Shown here piece after piece: positions 39,401-48,134 of a stretch of DNA of 64,000 bases (the stretch's first letter is position 1; the number at the start of each line of letters is the position of its first letter). The translations under genes were made by a program, and so were the position numbers. Location: assembly GCA_016719855.1 (NCBI GenBank), contig JADJYH010000004.1:1-64000 (forward strand), in the 5' to 3' direction. This DNA is from Saprospiraceae bacterium. Lineage in GTDB: Bacteria > Bacteroidota > Bacteroidia > Chitinophagales > Saprospiraceae. The notes beneath the pieces are model-generated. The model saw nothing but the letters and a program-made list of their open reading frames with translations, was not told the DNA's origin and did no database searches.

Positions 39401-40454
39401 TACGATTTGCTACACCAGTATTGCCAGCTTGAATGCGATACAGCCCGCTTCGAACATTGGGTTCTGGACGCAACCGGCTTCGCAAGCAAGCCTCGGTATC
39501 TCCATCGTTGACCCAGCCGACAATACTACACAGGTCACTGGCCTTGTGCCCGGCAACAGTTACGTGTTCACTTGGACCATTGACGGCGGCTGTGGCATGT
39601 CGTCCGATGCGGTACTGGTGACTGTGACGAATGAGGAAGCTTCTGCCACGCTGGATGGGGCATCTATCATCACGGTTTCTGATTGCGGCGAATCCGAGAA
39701 CCGCAGTGTTCAACTGACGGCCATAGCGGCCCAGAGCCAAATCGGTGAATGGAGCAGCCCAGACCCAGACATTAATTTTTCGGCACCAACGAGCGCCACT
39801 ACGCTGGCCACCAACCTGCAGCCGGGCGAGAACATCCTCGTTTGGACAATAAACGGTGGAGCATGCGGCCACCATTCCGTGGATTCCGTGATTGTAAACT
39901 ATAATTTTATCGAGCTGGTTGCTAGGCAAGACGAGGTAAGTATCCCATTTATTGGAACCGGCTTTGTCAATGTTCTCTTTAACGACACCGCACCGGCTAC
40001 AGCCTCGGTAAGCATTGTGGAAGAACCTGCCCATGGTACGCTTGAGTTGGGGTCAAGTGGAATTTTAATATACCCTGCCGAAATCAACTTCATCGGTTTG
40101 GACAGCGCCACCTACAGGATTTGCCAAGAGGGATGCACCTGTGCAACGGCAGTCGTTTACTTCTATGTGGGAGATGACGCCACCTGCGTCGTGCCTTCCA
40201 TCATCACACCGAACAAGGACGGGATGAACGACGCCTTCATCATCCCCTGTTTTTCCGAAGGCGACAGGTACCCGAACAATGTGGTCAGCATTTTCAACCA
40301 GTGGGGCGACGAAGTATTCCACGCTGCACCGTACAACAATGATTGGGAGGGCACTTTCGATGGCGAAGACCTGCCCCCATCCACGTATTTCTTTATCATT
40401 GATTTGGGCAATGGCGATAAACCGATGTCCGGCTATTTAATCATCCAACGATAA
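33423..40454 (+). CDS. Giant T9SS-exported surface adhesin with HYR/Ig-like repeats and gliding-type C-terminal domain; three frameshifts
   Basis: About 2340 residues. It starts with a signal peptide (MTNRLLLKWQLRLLFVMSLI). The first 1100 residues are HYR-like repeats marked by DTIPPVI / DTTLPVL / DNEAPAI and by TDNC or SDNC motifs. From about 37,000 there are at least eight Ig/PKD-like repeats of the form YxWTGPxGxxS...GxYTLxV. The C-terminus, VVPSIITPNKDGMNDAF to GYLIIQR, is the gliding-motility-associated (type B) T9SS sorting domain. Frames change near 33,705, 34,520 and 35,035, each fixed by one base, so errors are likely. A PorP/SprF-like gene follows directly, as with SprB-type adhesins. 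Confidence 0.9.
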
Positions 40455-40457
40455 TTG

Positions 40458-40534
40458 ATTGCTGAATTGCTGTATTGTTGAATTGTTTTTAAACGAGCAA
40501 CGCCAACAATACAGCAATTCAACAATGCAGCAAT
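40458..40534. repeat. Octamer inverted repeat between the adhesin and the PorP-like gene
   Basis: The left arm (40458-40487) is ATTGCTGA ATTGCTGT ATTGTTGA, a unit of 8 rather than 7. The right arm (40504-40534) contains an 18-nt exact inverse. It lies 4 nt after the adhesin stop and 13 nt before the next ATG. Confidence 0.85.
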
Positions 40535-40547
40535 AACCATTTTCAAC

Positions 40548-41501
40548 ATGAAAAATATAATCACCACCATCATATTCTGCACTTTCGGCGCAGCCATGCT
40601 GCATGCACAGCAGCAGCCCGCCAACACGCAGTTCATGTACTACAAGCTAGGGTACAACCCTGGTTTTGCGGGCAGCCAAGAGTCGCCTTGCGTGACCTGC
40701 ATCTACCGCCAGCAGTGGCTCGGTCTCGACGGTGCACCCTCCATGGCCATCGCCACCTTCAACATGCCGCTGAACAACCAGCGGGTGGGCATCGGCGCCA
40801 ATCTGTACCGCCACACCATCGGCATCACCACCATGTACAACCTCGATTTGGCCTACTCGTACCGGGTGCGCTTGGGCAGGGGTATGCTGGGGCTTGGCAT
40901 CCAAGGTTCGCTTCGCTCTATGGAGAACGATTTCCAAAAAACTACCGCCACGCAGCCCAAGGAGCAGGACGAGAGCATTCCCGGTGGCACAAGGAGCAAG
41001 TTCTTGTTCAATTTTGGGACGGGGCTTTACTACAACTCGGATAAGTTCTACATCGGCTTGTCGGCTCCCCGCTTGCTGGAAAACAACGTTGACTACACTG
41101 ATTCCGACATCATCATTTCGAGGGAGGTGCAGCACCTGTACCTCATGTCCGGCGTGACGCTGCCGCTGAACGAATCGTTGGCGCTGAAACCGCAGGCCCT
41201 GCTGAAATATGCAACCGGAGCACCCATAGATTTTGATGCAAACCTCAGCCTCTTGATACAAAACAACTATGTTGTTGGCCTTACCTACCGCCTCGGCGGC
41301 AACAAAGTGGACGGAAATGGCGAGTCGTTGGATATTCTGCTGGCTGCACAGCTCACGAATAATATCATGTTCGGAATATCGTACGATTTGACGATTTCCG
41401 ATATCAAGGACTACTCCAACGGCAGTATCGAAGCTTCCATCCGCTACTGTATCGGCAAGGCCGAAGGGGACAAGGAGTACGTGAACCCACGGTTTTTCTA
41501 A
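40548..41501 (+). CDS. PorP/SprF family outer-membrane protein of type IX secretion
   Basis: The 317 residues begin with a signal peptide (MKNIITTIIFCTFGAAMLHA). They show the family opening QFMYYKLGYNPGFAGSQ and IYRQQWLGLDGAP, then alternating beta-strand segments of an outer-membrane barrel. SprF-like proteins are needed to export or anchor specific gliding-type adhesins; the position right after the adhesin suggests that partnership here. The ending YVNPRFF is aromatic, as usual for outer-membrane proteins. Confidence 0.92.
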   Translation: MKNIITTIIFCTFGAAMLHAQQQPANTQFMYYKLGYNPGFAGSQESPCVTCIYRQQWLGLDGAPSMAIATFNMPLNNQRVGIGANLYRHTIGITTMYNLDLAYSYRVRLGRGMLGLGIQGSLRSMENDFQKTTATQPKEQDESIPGGTRSKFLFNFGTGLYYNSDKFYIGLSAPRLLENNVDYTDSDIIISREVQHLYLMSGVTLPLNESLALKPQALLKYATGAPIDFDANLSLLIQNNYVVGLTYRLGGNKVDGNGESLDILLAAQLTNNIMFGISYDLTISDIKDYSNGSIEASIRYCIGKAEGDKEYVNPRFF

Positions 41502-41665
41502 GAAAAATGAAGTAGAAAGGCTGGTTCCAAATGGCCAGCCTTTCTATTTATGTCGGCCACTTGAATACTAAATGGCCCGCAACCAATGTTATAAAACACA
41601 GTCTTTGAGACCCTAAAACCCAAACAACCCCTTTCCCTATCATACATTCAATCATTGGTTTATCC

Positions 41666-43711
41666 ATGAAAAAATTGATGTTCAGCTTGGCAGTTTTGAT
41701 GGTGCCGTTTTGCATGTTGGCACAGCAGCAAAGCTCCAAGTCCAAAAGCTCCGACAAACTCTACGAAAAAGGAACAGGAAAGCGCAGTATCGCTTTGCAA
41801 AACGCCAAGGGCGTCAACGGTCCCGGCTACGAGTTTTCCCCGTCATTTTACCAAAATGGCATCGTATACGTCTCGTTCCACAAAAACGGGCCGATAGATT
41901 CCAACACGGGCAAGCCGTTTTTCGAGCTTTTCTATGCGGAGATGGACAACCAGTACCTGCCGCAGTCGGGGCGCTCATTTTCCATTACCATCAATTCGCA
42001 GGTACACGAAGGCCCCGTCTCGTTCAGCCGTGACAACAACCTGATGTACTTCACCCGCAACAACCTCGAAAGTGGCATCGCAAAGGCCAATTCAAAGGGC
42101 AAGGTGACCTTGAAGATTTACGAGGCTCGGCGTGGCCAATTGGACTGGGTAAACATCAAGGCACTCCCGTTCAACAACGACGACTACTCCTGCCAGCACC
42201 CCACGCTCTCCGCCGATGGCAAGCGCCTGTTTTTCTCCTCCGACATGCCCGGTGGCTACGGTGGTTACGACCTCTACTTCGTGGAGAAAAAAGGCGAAGA
42301 TTGGTCGAAGCCCATCAACCTTGGCCCTGACGTCAACACCAATGGCAACGAGGTATTCCCGTTCCTGCACGAGTTCGGTACGCTGTTCTTTTCGACCAAC
42401 GGCCGGGGCGGCGAAGGTGGCCTGGACATCTTCATGATTGACATCAGCAGCAACGAATGGGGGCCACTGACCAACCTGGGCACCCCACTCAACTCCGCCA
42501 CCGACGACCTCGGCTTCATCATCAATTCAGCGGCCACAAGGGGCTACTTCGCCAGCGACCGCCCCGGCGGCAGCGGCGGCGACGACATCTACATGTTCGA
42601 GGCCGACGGCTCCATCCTCAACGACGAAACACCCGTACTCAACGCCGCCATCATCGCATACGACGAGGCCACCAACGAGCGCATCTCCGATGCGGGCGTG
42701 CGGTTGTTCCAGCAGTCGGAGGACGGCTACATGGAGGGCAACGACCTGTACGACGTGGAACTATTGCCTTCGGAAAATGGCGAACTGCGCATGAAGCTCG
42801 TGCGCAAAAATGCCAGCGACCTCGGCAAGCCTTCCCTTTTCACCGACATCAACGGCACGGTCAGCAGCACCCTGCGCCAAGGTAAACACTACTTGATACT
42901 CGTCACCAAAGATGGCTACGCCGACGGCGAAATACAATACTCCACGGAAGAAGCGACCGGCACGCAGACCATCCGGGTGCCGCTCAAGACCCGCACCTGC
43001 AAAGCCCTTGACGGCCTCGTGACCGTGCAAGGCTACGGCGCCCCCGTACCAAATGCCCTGGTGCGCATCATTGACCAAAGCACTGGCAAAGAAGAACTCA
43101 TGCGCACCAATGCCAGTGGTGGCTTTGACTACTGCCTGCCCGCCAACGGCGACTACCTCGTGACCGCCGAAAAATCGGGCTACAACAGCAACTCCGCCAA
43201 TGTTTCCACCAAAAATCTGCAAGGCACGCAGCCGCTCGACGTCAACCTGCGGCTAACTCCCTCCGATGGCGACAAGGTCGTCAAAGAGCCCATCCGCTCC
43301 GGCAGCGTGATTTTGCTGGAAAACATCTACTACGACTTCAACCAGTACATCATCCGCCGGGGCGCAGGCGAAGAACTCGACGCCCTCGCCCAACTGATGA
43401 AGCAATACCCCAGCATGGAAGTCGAACTGACGGCCCATACCGACAGCCGGGGCAACGACCAGTACAACCTCGAACTCTCGCTCAAACGGGCCGAATCGGC
43501 GAAGCGATACCTCATCCAGAAGGGCATCCGTGGCAGCCGCATCAAGGCCCTTGGCCTTGGCGAGACCCAAATCCGCAACCGCTGCGCCGACGGCGTGGAC
43601 TGCTCCGACGACGAACAACAGTACAACCGCCGCACCGAAGTAAAAGTCATCCGCATTGACGAGCCAGTGAAGGTGCAGTATGGAGAGGGGGATCCGAGTG
43701 GAGGGAAGTAG
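41666..43711 (+). CDS. OmpA-family lipoprotein-like protein with PD40 propeller (PorE-like)
   Basis: The 681 residues are a signal peptide (MKKLMFSLAVLMVPFCMLA), WD40/PD40-like blades about 45-320 (HPTLSADGKRLFFSSDMPGG; RGYFASDRPGGSGGDDIYMF), a carboxypeptidase-regulatory-like segment about 440-530, and an OmpA peptidoglycan-binding domain about 550-675 (YYDFNQYIIRRGAGEELDAL; LTAHTDSRGNDQYNLELSL). This order matches PorE-type proteins that tie the type IX machinery to the cell wall. It follows the PorP-like gene with a 164-nt gap and ends in a strong terminator. Confidence 0.9.
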   Translation: MKKLMFSLAVLMVPFCMLAQQQSSKSKSSDKLYEKGTGKRSIALQNAKGVNGPGYEFSPSFYQNGIVYVSFHKNGPIDSNTGKPFFELFYAEMDNQYLPQSGRSFSITINSQVHEGPVSFSRDNNLMYFTRNNLESGIAKANSKGKVTLKIYEARRGQLDWVNIKALPFNNDDYSCQHPTLSADGKRLFFSSDMPGGYGGYDLYFVEKKGEDWSKPINLGPDVNTNGNEVFPFLHEFGTLFFSTNGRGGEGGLDIFMIDISSNEWGPLTNLGTPLNSATDDLGFIINSAATRGYFASDRPGGSGGDDIYMFEADGSILNDETPVLNAAIIAYDEATNERISDAGVRLFQQSEDGYMEGNDLYDVELLPSENGELRMKLVRKNASDLGKPSLFTDINGTVSSTLRQGKHYLILVTKDGYADGEIQYSTEEATGTQTIRVPLKTRTCKALDGLVTVQGYGAPVPNALVRIIDQSTGKEELMRTNASGGFDYCLPANGDYLVTAEKSGYNSNSANVSTKNLQGTQPLDVNLRLTPSDGDKVVKEPIRSGSVILLENIYYDFNQYIIRRGAGEELDALAQLMKQYPSMEVELTAHTDSRGNDQYNLELSLKRAESAKRYLIQKGIRGSRIKALGLGETQIRNRCADGVDCSDDEQQYNRRTEVKVIRIDEPVKVQYGEGDPSGGK

Positions 43712-43734
43712 GTTTAAAGGAAAAAGTAAAAAGT

Positions 43735-43783
43735 CGGAGACGGGAAACGGCGGTGGGATGGAATCCTGCCGCCGTTTTTTTTT
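43735..43783 (+). terminator. Intrinsic terminator, copy 1 of a 44-bp direct repeat
   Basis: AACGGCGG (43746-43753) pairs with CCGCCGTT (43769-43776), followed by nine T residues. Bases 43735-43778 recur exactly at 48048-48091. Confidence 0.85.
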
Positions 43784-44106
43784 GTAGCAGCTTGTTGGCA
43801 AAATTTGTCAACTCTCAGCTATCTTTTTATTGTCCAAGTTGTGAGGTAGCGCTGCTTCCTCAACTTGCGCAAAGCGTCCGAAGGCGGCAAAGCCGCCCCC
43901 CTACCTGTCAAGATTAACTGGACAAACCACTTAGGCCAATTTGCTTTGATAATCGCCAACCGAACCAGCCACCATTTTCAAAATAAATCTCACACCCCCA
44001 TGCAACGAAAGGCCCTTCGCTCCGATTTAGGGAAGGTAAGCGAAAATGCAGATCTGTTTTTTGCGCAGTAAACCATCCAACTCAAAGATGAAAATCATTT
44101 CACAAG
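43784..44106. other. Intergenic region with no gene seen
   Basis: Between the OmpA terminator and the lipoprotein gene. It contains a small hairpin (GCGGCAAAGCCGC, 43883-43895) and an open frame from a TTG at 43865 (68 codons) that resembles no protein. No clear promoter consensus is present. Confidence 0.4.
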
Positions 44107-45882
44107 ATGAAAAAATTTGGAATCCTTCTCCTGATAATAGCGGTAGCGTTCACTGCCTGCCGCAAGGACATTGACAAATTGACAGTGGAAGAAACGCCTT
44201 ATGTGCCAGAAATATTAAAGCAATGGCAGCAGAAAATCGTTCCGGTCAACGGCTCACTCACGGGCTTCGTAGCTGACGAATCAGGCGCACCAATAGGCGG
44301 CGCAGCTATCACGGTAGGCAACCTCACCACCACCACAGACGACTACGGGCATTTCTTCTTCACAAATGTCCCACTAAATGCGAGGGGAACCTTGGTGCGG
44401 GTGCAGAAACCAGGTTATTTCCCCGGAAGCCGCCGTTTCTTCGCAATAGAGGATGCAGAAAACCGGGTCAAAATCGAACTGCTGACGAAAACCTTCTCCC
44501 ATTCCTTTGATTCCCAAATCGGTGGAACAGTCGATGTGGATGGCGGCTCGACCATCACTTTTGCCCCAAACAGCATCCAAAATGCAGATGGAACGCCCTT
44601 CACTGGCACGGTAAAGGTGGCATCCAAATGGCTCGACCCCACCGACCCCCGAAACCTCGACCAGATGCCCGGCAATTTGCAAGGCGTGAACCTGTTGAGC
44701 GAGGAGGTGGTAATGGCTACCTACGGAATGATCGTGGCTGAACTGGAAACTGAAACCGGTGAACCGCTCAACATCGGGAAAGGCAAGACCGCTACCATCA
44801 AGACGCCCGTACCCGCCAGCTTGCTGGCCAGTGCGCCTGCAGAAATCCCGCTCTGGTCCTACAACGAAACCTATGGGATGTGGGCAGAAGAAGGCATTTC
44901 CAAATTGGAAAATGGTTTCTACGTTGCCGAAGTTTCCCACTTCTCCTACTGGAATCATGACTTCCAAGACCCGCTCATTGAGTTCACCGTCACATTTACG
45001 GATGAAAATGGGGCACCGCTCGAAAATTACAAAGTGGTCATCCGGCAGCCAGGTACCTCACTTTATGGCTATGGCTACACATGCGAACTCGGGATCATCA
45101 ATGGCCTGATACCACAGGATTATGACTTGCTGCTGGAACTGTACGGGCCTTGCACTGAACTGATGTATTCCTTGCCCATCGGTCCTTTCTCCGGCGATGT
45201 GGACCTTGGGACAATCGTGGTGACTGCATCCACTTTGAACGCCACCACGCTGACAGGCCAATTGGTGGACTGTAACGGCGACCTTGTACAGCACGGTCTG
45301 GTCGTATTCAAATTCGACGGACAAACGGTGTACGAATACACCAATGGTACGCCATTCGAGGTTTTGTTCTCCACTTGCGCCGCCAGCAATGGAATAGAGG
45401 TTGTCGGAATTGACCTCGATGCCTTGCTGCAAAGCGACCCGATCACTTCCGGCGTAAACGGTACATTTGACCTTGGCGACATCAGTGTTTGCGATGTGCA
45501 ATTGCAGAACTATATCAGGGTTACCGTGGATGGCGTGACAGCAGTGTATTCGGTTGCGCAAGCTTTTATCGACAGTTCAGGTGTAAACACTTATTTATTC
45601 TTCAACGATCAAGCAACCCAACGTTCCATTTACGTGAGAGTGTTTGGCCAGACGGTTGGCAACTATGATGGTGTCACTGGCAATTTTTGCGAAGCCATAG
45701 GCGATGGAATAAACAACTGGCAACTGACCGGGCAATATTTCGATAACTTCGAAATATCCGCTTATGGAAATACCGGGGAGCCCATCATCGGAACGTTTGG
45801 CGGGACCATGACCAACAACTTCCCGCAGCCCCCGCAAACGGTGACAGTTACCGGGGACTTTAACATCATTCGAAACTTCTAG
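44107..45882 (+). CDS. Outer-surface lipoprotein with carboxypeptidase-regulatory-like domain
   Basis: The 591 residues start with a lipoprotein signal (MKKFGILLLIIAVAFTAC, acylated Cys18). A CarboxypepD_reg-like beta-sandwich covers about 50-125 (GFVADESGAPIGGAAITVGN...DDYGHFFFTNVP). It is followed by a long region with ZU5-like traits (GGTVDVDGGSTITFAPNSIQ; VSHFSYWNHDF), a common pairing in Bacteroidota lipoproteins. The function is unknown. It precedes an ECF sigma factor gene with a 66-nt gap filled by a repeat hairpin, so it may belong to the same envelope-sensing unit. Confidence 0.85.
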   Translation: MKKFGILLLIIAVAFTACRKDIDKLTVEETPYVPEILKQWQQKIVPVNGSLTGFVADESGAPIGGAAITVGNLTTTTDDYGHFFFTNVPLNARGTLVRVQKPGYFPGSRRFFAIEDAENRVKIELLTKTFSHSFDSQIGGTVDVDGGSTITFAPNSIQNADGTPFTGTVKVASKWLDPTDPRNLDQMPGNLQGVNLLSEEVVMATYGMIVAELETETGEPLNIGKGKTATIKTPVPASLLASAPAEIPLWSYNETYGMWAEEGISKLENGFYVAEVSHFSYWNHDFQDPLIEFTVTFTDENGAPLENYKVVIRQPGTSLYGYGYTCELGIINGLIPQDYDLLLELYGPCTELMYSLPIGPFSGDVDLGTIVVTASTLNATTLTGQLVDCNGDLVQHGLVVFKFDGQTVYEYTNGTPFEVLFSTCAASNGIEVVGIDLDALLQSDPITSGVNGTFDLGDISVCDVQLQNYIRVTVDGVTAVYSVAQAFIDSSGVNTYLFFNDQATQRSIYVRVFGQTVGNYDGVTGNFCEAIGDGINNWQLTGQYFDNFEISAYGNTGEPIIGTFGGTMTNNFPQPPQTVTVTGDFNIIRNF

Positions 45883-45890
45883 CGCTTCGG

Positions 45891-45934
45891 AATTAGGGAT
45901 TGGGAATTGCAGGCAAAGCAATTTCCAATCCCTA
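45891..45934. repeat. Heptamer inverted repeat between the lipoprotein and sigma factor genes
   Basis: The left arm GGAATTA GGGATTG GGAATTG (45889-45909) faces an inverse at 45919-45934 with one mismatch in 16. Confidence 0.8.
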
Positions 45935-45948
45935 TTTATCTTGCACAG

Positions 45949-46509
45949 GTGACGGAAAAACAGCTCATACAAGATTGCCAGAACGGCAAGAAAGCGAGCC
46001 AGTACTTACTGGTGAAAAGCTATTCCGGTATGCTCCTATCCGTCTGCCGCCGCTATGCCCGTGATGAAGCGATGGCAAAAGACATCCTTCAGGAAACGCT
46101 CCTCCGTATTTTTTCCAATATTGACAAATATGAACCTACGGGGTCGTTCGAAGCATGGATGCGGCGCATAGCCGTTCGGCGCTCGCTGCAATGGCTGGAA
46201 AAAAGCTGTTTCCAGCACGAAAAGCAACCGGATGAAATGCCCGACTACCAAGCCCTCGAACCGGATGTGTACCAACAGTTGGGAACGGAGGAAATCATTC
46301 AATTGGTGATGGGGTTGCCGCCGGGGTACCGGGCAGTTTTCAACCTATTCGTTGTGGAAGGCTACAATCACCAGGAAATCGCCGAGCTGCTAGGTATATC
46401 AGAAAACACCTCCCGCTCGCAGTTGGCAAGGGCCAGGCAACTCTTGCAACAAAAGCTTCTTCGTTTAAAAAAAAATCACCGACATGAAGTGGGAATCTAT
46501 GGAAGATAA
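45949..46509 (+). CDS. ECF-type RNA polymerase sigma factor
   Basis: The 186 residues hold sigma region 2 (SGMLLSVCRRYARDEAMAKD followed by ILQETLLRIFSNIDKYE) and region 4 (LPPGYRAVFNLFVVEGYNHQ followed by EIAELLGISENTSRSQLARA). No ATG is suitable; GTG 45949 (VTEKQLIQDCQNGKK) matches the usual start of this family. Its 3' end overlaps the next gene by 26 nt, indicating translational coupling with the regulator that follows. Confidence 0.92.
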   Translation: MTEKQLIQDCQNGKKASQYLLVKSYSGMLLSVCRRYARDEAMAKDILQETLLRIFSNIDKYEPTGSFEAWMRRIAVRRSLQWLEKSCFQHEKQPDEMPDYQALEPDVYQQLGTEEIIQLVMGLPPGYRAVFNLFVVEGYNHQEIAELLGISENTSRSQLARARQLLQQKLLRLKKNHRHEVGIYGR

Positions 46510-47898
46510 AATCAAGGCCGCACTCTTGGGCCACCGAACTGAGGTGGACGCAGATGCCATCTGGGCAGCCATCGAGCCGGGCGTGGATGCCATCAATCGC
46601 CGGAAAAAGCGCCGTGGGCTTATTTGGTTCATCTTTGCCGGGGTGGTCTTGGCGGGAGGCGCTTTGGGTTATTTTTGCAAAAAACAAGCGCAAGCCAGGC
46701 CACACCAATAGCTCAGATGCCGACAACCCTGCCGCAAAGCGAGAGCCACGAGCAAGCAATACCGGGGAACGATGGAACCAATGCCGAACCTGCCACCACG
46801 CAAACGCTGGCCATTCCAACCCATGAAAAAACCGCTACCGCAAGCGAAGCAAAGCAAACCAAGTCGGTCGGCAACACGAGCGGCAAACAGGCTTATTCCC
46901 CCGCTATGCAAAACGCAACAAGCGCAGGAAACGTGGTTGCAGGAAACACCGCCGAAAATAAGGCAAACGAAAAACTTCCAACCGACCTAACACCTGCGCA
47001 AGCGGACGCACCTTCCTCAACAGCCAACGCTGTGGTAATGCCAATCTTCCAACAGGATAAAACAGCGCAAATACCTGCATTCCTGCCAAGGCTCCCGTTC
47101 GCCTTACTGGATAGGACGGAAAACACCAACCCTTCCGTGAAGGCGGAATATTTGCCGGAAACAGAAGTGCCGCTCCGCCGCAGCCAGCCCTTCAGTTGGT
47201 CCATCGGATTGCAGGGCAGCCTCAGCTTTGTGGACAGAAAACTGGAAGCAAGGGATTCCTTTTCCAGCGCCCTGCTGGCGCTCCGGGAAAACTCGGAGCG
47301 GGAACTGGAAGCCTATCAAATTGGAATGCGCTTCACGGCCCGCCACCGTTCGGGATTTGGGCTGACCTCCGGCCTCAACTTCACCCAAATAAACGAGCAG
47401 TTCCGTTTCAATTCGACTGTCATTTCGGTTGATTCGGTGTACGGCGTGAAGTATTTGGCCGTGAATTTTGACAACGATACCATCCCCATTTACGGCGAAA
47501 TCCCGCTGGAAACAAAGACCAGCTACCGGAAAGAATATTACAATAGATACCGCATGATTGACATCCCCGTGCTGGCAGGCTACCATTACCAGGGCCGCAA
47601 TGGTTTCCTCAGCGCACAAGTGGGCATTTTTGTCAATCTCAGCCTTGCCACACAGGGCCAAATCATGCAATCGGCCACGGAATTCATGGCCATAGATACC
47701 GCTGGCATTTTTAGGCCGAACATTGGGTTGAGCTATTATTTTGGCTTGTCTGCCGGGTATTCAATCACTGAACACCTGGAAGCCTATATCTCCCCGTTTA
47801 TGCGGCATTACCCAAAAAGTTTTACCGAGGACAGCTATGCCTTGCGGCAGCGGTACAATTTATACGGGGTGGACATCGGGGTGAGGTATCATTTTTAG
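46484..47898 (+). CDS. Fused anti-sigma-like / outer-membrane beta-barrel protein; one frameshift
   Basis: The first 45 residues (MKWESMEDKIKAALLGHRTE...) are a small cytoplasmic domain, then comes one membrane helix (GLIWFIFAGVVLAGGALGYF). After a frame change at a C-A6-C run near 46,680 there is a Ser/Thr/Pro/Ala-rich linker of about 110 residues. A C-terminal region of about 230 residues has barrel strands and ends YNLYGVDIGVRYHF, like OMP_b-brl proteins. Such proteins follow ECF sigma genes in Bacteroidota and are thought to act as anti-sigma factors. One chain would span both membranes. It ends 149 nt before repeat copy 2. Confidence 0.75.
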
Positions 47899-48047
47899 CA
47901 TACCGAACGAACTGAAATAGGTGGTATAGTTAGCGAAGTGGGGGCGTGGCTCCAAATGTCACGCCCCACTTGCCTGAGAATTGACTTTCGCTCAGTGGCT
48001 TGAAGTAGTGGGCAGTTCGACAGTGGGCAGTTTACCCCTGTGGGATC

Positions 48048-48091
48048 CGGAGACGGGAAACGGCGGTGGGATGGAATCCTGCCGCCGTTTT
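48048..48091 (+). terminator. Terminator-like hairpin, copy 2 of the 44-bp direct repeat
   Basis: Identical to 43735-43778. Here the hairpin is followed by only four T residues. It closes the sigma/anti-sigma operon. Confidence 0.75.
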
Positions 48092-48134
48092 AGCTTAGGG
48101 AGAAGTGTAAAATGGTGAAAAAATGAGGTGCTGA

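Noticed and set aside
43735..48091. The 44-bp repeats as insertion-sequence ends
   Set aside because: They are direct, contain a terminator hairpin, and no transposase or target duplication is seen between or beside them.
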